Positions 51,509 through 53,356 of a stretch of 53,356 bases of DNA are shown here, in pieces. The DNA is from an uncultured Prevotellaceae bacterium (lineage in GTDB: Bacteria > Bacteroidota > Bacteroidia > Bacteroidales > Bacteroidaceae): the NCBI GenBank assembly GCA_902769705.1, contig CACXPX010000020.1, forward strand, positions 1-53,356, given 5' to 3'. A program made the position numbers and the translations under genes. The notes beneath the pieces were generated by a model. That model was not told the origin of the DNA. It was given only the letters and a program-made list of their open reading frames with translations, and made no database searches. The stretch's first letter is position 1, and every line of letters starts with the position of its first letter.

Positions 51509-52515
51509 TCACATCTCACAAATCATTTTTGCCATTTCGTTGAGCGAGAGGCATTGGTCGCGTCGTATGGTGAGGCGCTCGTTGTGGTGCTCCCATGGCG
51601 CGAGCAGCAGGAGTTGGCCGCGCTGACATGCCTCCATGCGTTTGCCGCCGGGCTTGGCAAGGTTGGTGAAACCGTTTTCCTGAAGAATGATGAGCGGAAG
51701 ACCCTCGTCGAAGGCGGCTCGCATTACCTGTTTTTCACCTTTCGAGATGCTTGGCGACACGAGCACAGCACCTTGGCGGCTTGCGAGAGCCACCACGCCT
51801 GCCTCTCGGCAATCTCTTCATCGGTAAGACGTCGGGAGCACTGCACTTGAAGGCGCATGGGGCGCTGGAGGAGGAAGCGGTTGCCGATGGCGGAGAACTG
51901 CTGGTCTCCCACGGTCAGTCCGCGCTGCACACGGAAGAGGTCAGGGTGCTCGCGCTTCATCAACAGGCGGCGAGGGTTGTCGCGCAGGTATTCCTTCCAG
52001 CGCTCGAGCTGGCCTTGGCGCAGCAGCAGCTTGTCGTTGTAGCCCTGGGCAAAGAGCAAGCCGTGGGAGCGGTCGTTTTGTTCCGTTTGGCGCTGTACTA
52101 CAGCTGCAGACTGAACCTCGCGGAATGCCTTGTTGCACCCCTGCTTGAAACCGAGGAGGACCTTTCCCAAAGGACGTTCCATCTTCTCCTTCACAAAGAG
52201 AATTCCATGCAAGTGGTCGGGCATCATCTGAAGAACCACCACATCTATCTGAGGATAACGAACGGCTATTTCATGCCAACAGGCTTCCACCCGATGTCCA
52301 AGCTCGCTGAGCTCCGTGCGCGGTGCCTCGCTGCTTCCCTTGGGAGCATCGCTGCGTCCAACCACGGTTCCGAATAGTGGGAGTCGACCTTCGGTCACCA
52401 TCGTCACCATATACATTTGACGCTCCGTGTAGTCGTGCCCCACACAGCGACGCTGCATCGATGGTTTCTTCTCGCCAGCAAAGGGTTTTCGGCTCTCGTA
52501 TTCTTCGCGTTTCAT
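51509..52515 (-). pseudogene. Frameshifted HUH (RAYT/IS200-like) transposase
   Basis: The 5' frame (52515 to 51724) encodes a Y1-type HUH nuclease domain: RRCVGHDYTERQMYMVTMVTEGR, then MMPDHLHGILFVK with the HLH of the HUH motif, then LGFKQGCNKAFREV. Its stop is followed, in the -1 frame, by residues that continue the same family (LVSPSISKGEKQVMRAAFDEGLPLII to the end at 51509), read from about 51796. Related Bacteroidales proteins carry both parts in one frame, so a one- or two-base indel near 51790-51805 is likely. The helix after HUH has Phe (KAFREV) where a catalytic Tyr would be expected, if I align it correctly. A -7 box at 52534-52541 is intact. Confidence 0.78.
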
Positions 52516-52533
52516 GATGAGTGATTGTTTCTG

Positions 52534-52565
52534 CAAAGATACTATTTTTTTGCGACACTTCCAAG
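52534..52565 (-). promoter_or_regulatory. Promoter of the transposase gene
   Basis: On the minus strand CTTG and TATCTTTG are 20 bases apart, close to TTTG-N20-TAnnTTTG, with the -7 box 19 bases before the ATG at 52515. Confidence 0.65.
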
Positions 52566-52588
52566 GCTGGAAATGGAATTGTTAGTTC

Positions 52589-52839
52589 AAAATCTTACAG
52601 TCTTACAGTCTTACAGTTTAAAACAACACCAACGAACGGCCAAAGGGAGGACTTGTGATAGTATTATGAAAAGAGTAATAGATAATAAAAAGTAAAAAGA
52701 AAATAATTATTAATTCTATCATTATTATTTTACTACAATCTAACTTCTATCTTACTCATCTCTTACCCTTCTCTTACCCTTCTCCTCTTGCCTATAGGGT
52801 GCAAAATCAAACTGTAAGACTGTAAGACTGTAAGATTTT
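52589..52839. repeat. Inverted 8-bp iteron element D, perfect 31-bp arms
   Basis: The left arm (52589-52619) is AAAA, three exact copies of TCTTACAG, then TTT. The right arm (52809-52839) is its exact 31-base inverted complement, with three CTGTAAGA units. The 189 bases between are A/T-rich (52671-52740) with TCTTACCCTTC-type sequence near the right side. It starts 74 bp upstream of the transposase start. It is the cleanest example of the element family at 145, 6845 and 24821. Confidence 0.95.
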
Positions 52840-52887
52840 CGCGTCTTGTTATACTTAAAGAAATGCTTTAAAATATTTCCGTAATTT

Positions 52888-52919
52888 CTTGCATATATGG
52901 AAATTATTTTGTATATTTG
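52888..52919 (+). promoter_or_regulatory. Promoter of the HU-like gene
   Basis: CTTG at 52888-52891 and TATATTTG at 52912-52919 are 20 bases apart, a near-consensus Bacteroidetes promoter. Transcription would begin near 52926 and leave a leader of about 263 bases. Confidence 0.7.
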
Positions 52920-53188
52920 TAGTGCAATTCCGAGGAATTTGGAATGAGGAATGTGGAATGAGGAATGCATGGGAAATGGAGATTCTCTTGGCGCGCGAAA
53001 GAGGTATTGTCCAAACTCCCAGACTTCCAAACTCCTAAACTCCTCAAAACGAGAGAACTAAATTAATTACTAACAAAAAACGAGGAAGGAGGAACGAGTA
53101 ACGAGGAACGAGGATTGTCGAGCATGCAGGCATATCTCTCTCCTCTCTCCTCACTCCTCTCTCCTCTAAAAACAGAAAGGAAAAAACA

Positions 53189-53356
53189 ATGGCTGTAATT
53201 TATCGTACTTACCAGGACAACCGCCAGGAGAGCCTCACCCAAGGCCAGTGGTTCGCTCGTGCCGTGTACACTGGCACCATCAACCTGGAGCAGATTGGCG
53301 AAGAGATTCAGGAGAACGTCTCCGTGAAGTATTCTGATGTGATGGGCGTGCTCATC
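53189..53356 (+). CDS. HU-like DNA-binding protein, N-terminal part (runs off the window)
   Basis: The first 56 residues (MAVIYRTYQDNRQESLTQGQ ... SVKYSDVMGVLI) match the start of the Bacteroidales HU-like/IHF-like protein family, in which a short basic beta start leads into the HU helices. Members bind DNA and are often highly expressed. The reading frame is open to the window end, so length and the DNA-binding arm cannot be judged. The preceding AGAAAGGAAAAAAC supplies a purine-rich ribosome site. The long repeat-filled leader is unusual for a gene of this type. Confidence 0.85.
   Translation, partial: MAVIYRTYQDNRQESLTQGQWFARAVYTGTINLEQIGEEIQENVSVKYSDVMGVLI

Larger units (their letters stand above)
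52516..53188. other. Divergent intergenic region with iteron element D and purine-rich leader
   Basis: This 673-bp gap holds the transposase promoter (52534-52565), the perfect inverted iteron element (52589-52839), the promoter of the HU-like gene (52888-52919) and a leader of about 260 bases. The leader consists of degenerate GGAATGAGGAAT-type repeats (52934-52980), purine-rich tracts (53088-53123) and a pyrimidine tract (53138-53167). No gene is seen. Confidence 0.75.

Noticed and set aside
51724-51796. Programmed -1 frameshift in the transposase
   Set aside because: A GAAAAAC stretch lies just before the 5' frame stop and the shift has the right sign, but slippage there would lose LVSPSISKG, which looks like native family sequence in the second frame; an indel further upstream fits better.
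48013-52515. Integrative element or prophage around the primase-like gene
   Set aside because: No integrase, tra, capsid or tRNA-attachment sequence is visible; only a primase-like gene, an unknown gene and a broken transposase.

Overview
The window reads as chromosomal DNA of a Prevotella-like member of the Bacteroidales. Evidence: several genes are preceded by the Bacteroidetes-type promoter (a TTTG-like -33 box about 20 nt before TAnnTTTG); secreted proteins end in type IX secretion-like tails (YDLSGR / YNLQGQR ... GIYIV); BspA-like leucine-rich and GLUG-type surface proteins, a GH5 cellulase, a VirE-N/DUF3987-type primase-like protein and the start of a Bacteroidales HU-like protein are present. 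No tRNA, rRNA, CRISPR array or intact insertion sequence was recognised.

Layout. 574-5492 (+): a heterodimeric ABC exporter pair followed by a MATE exporter. 5597-6664 (+): a membrane-anchored Ntn-type amide hydrolase. 7219-9415 (+): four small genes (BspA-like LRR protein and three unknowns) behind a clear promoter. 9532-19402 (-): trpS and, upstream of it, a six-gene cluster encoding a vWA lipoprotein, a small membrane protein, a tubulin-like GTPase-fold protein, a 1157-residue protein with an actin/Hsp70 ATPase core, a coiled-coil protein and a zinc-ribbon membrane protein. 20086-22569 (-): TonB-dependent receptor; 22744-24741 (+): secreted CotH kinase-like protein. 25375-31362 (-): zinc-ribbon lipoprotein, U32 peptidase-family protein, metA and an M13 metallopeptidase. 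31427-33774: YccF, a beta-barrel protein and a CAT-type lipoprotein. 33907-37693 (-): ABC-F ATPase and GH5 cellulase. 37923-47659 (-): two very large secreted surface proteins. 48013-52515 (-): primase-like protein, a coiled-coil protein and a frameshifted HUH (RAYT-type) transposase. 53189-end (+): start of an HU-like gene.

Two things stand out. First, the vWA / tubulin-like / actin-like cluster (10687-19402) pairs two cytoskeletal NTPase folds with a surface-exposed vWA lipoprotein; I know no function for it and consider it the best candidate for an undescribed system. Second, the long intergenic regions hold two repeat families. One comprises four elements in which inverted arrays of an 8-bp unit (NNACANTN, different in sequence at each locus) flank a very AT-rich core. 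The other is a 22-bp tandem repeat at five loci, lying directly beside three of those elements. These share an architecture rather than a sequence and are not explained by the genes around them.

All calls come from reading the sequence and from family knowledge; no database search was possible.
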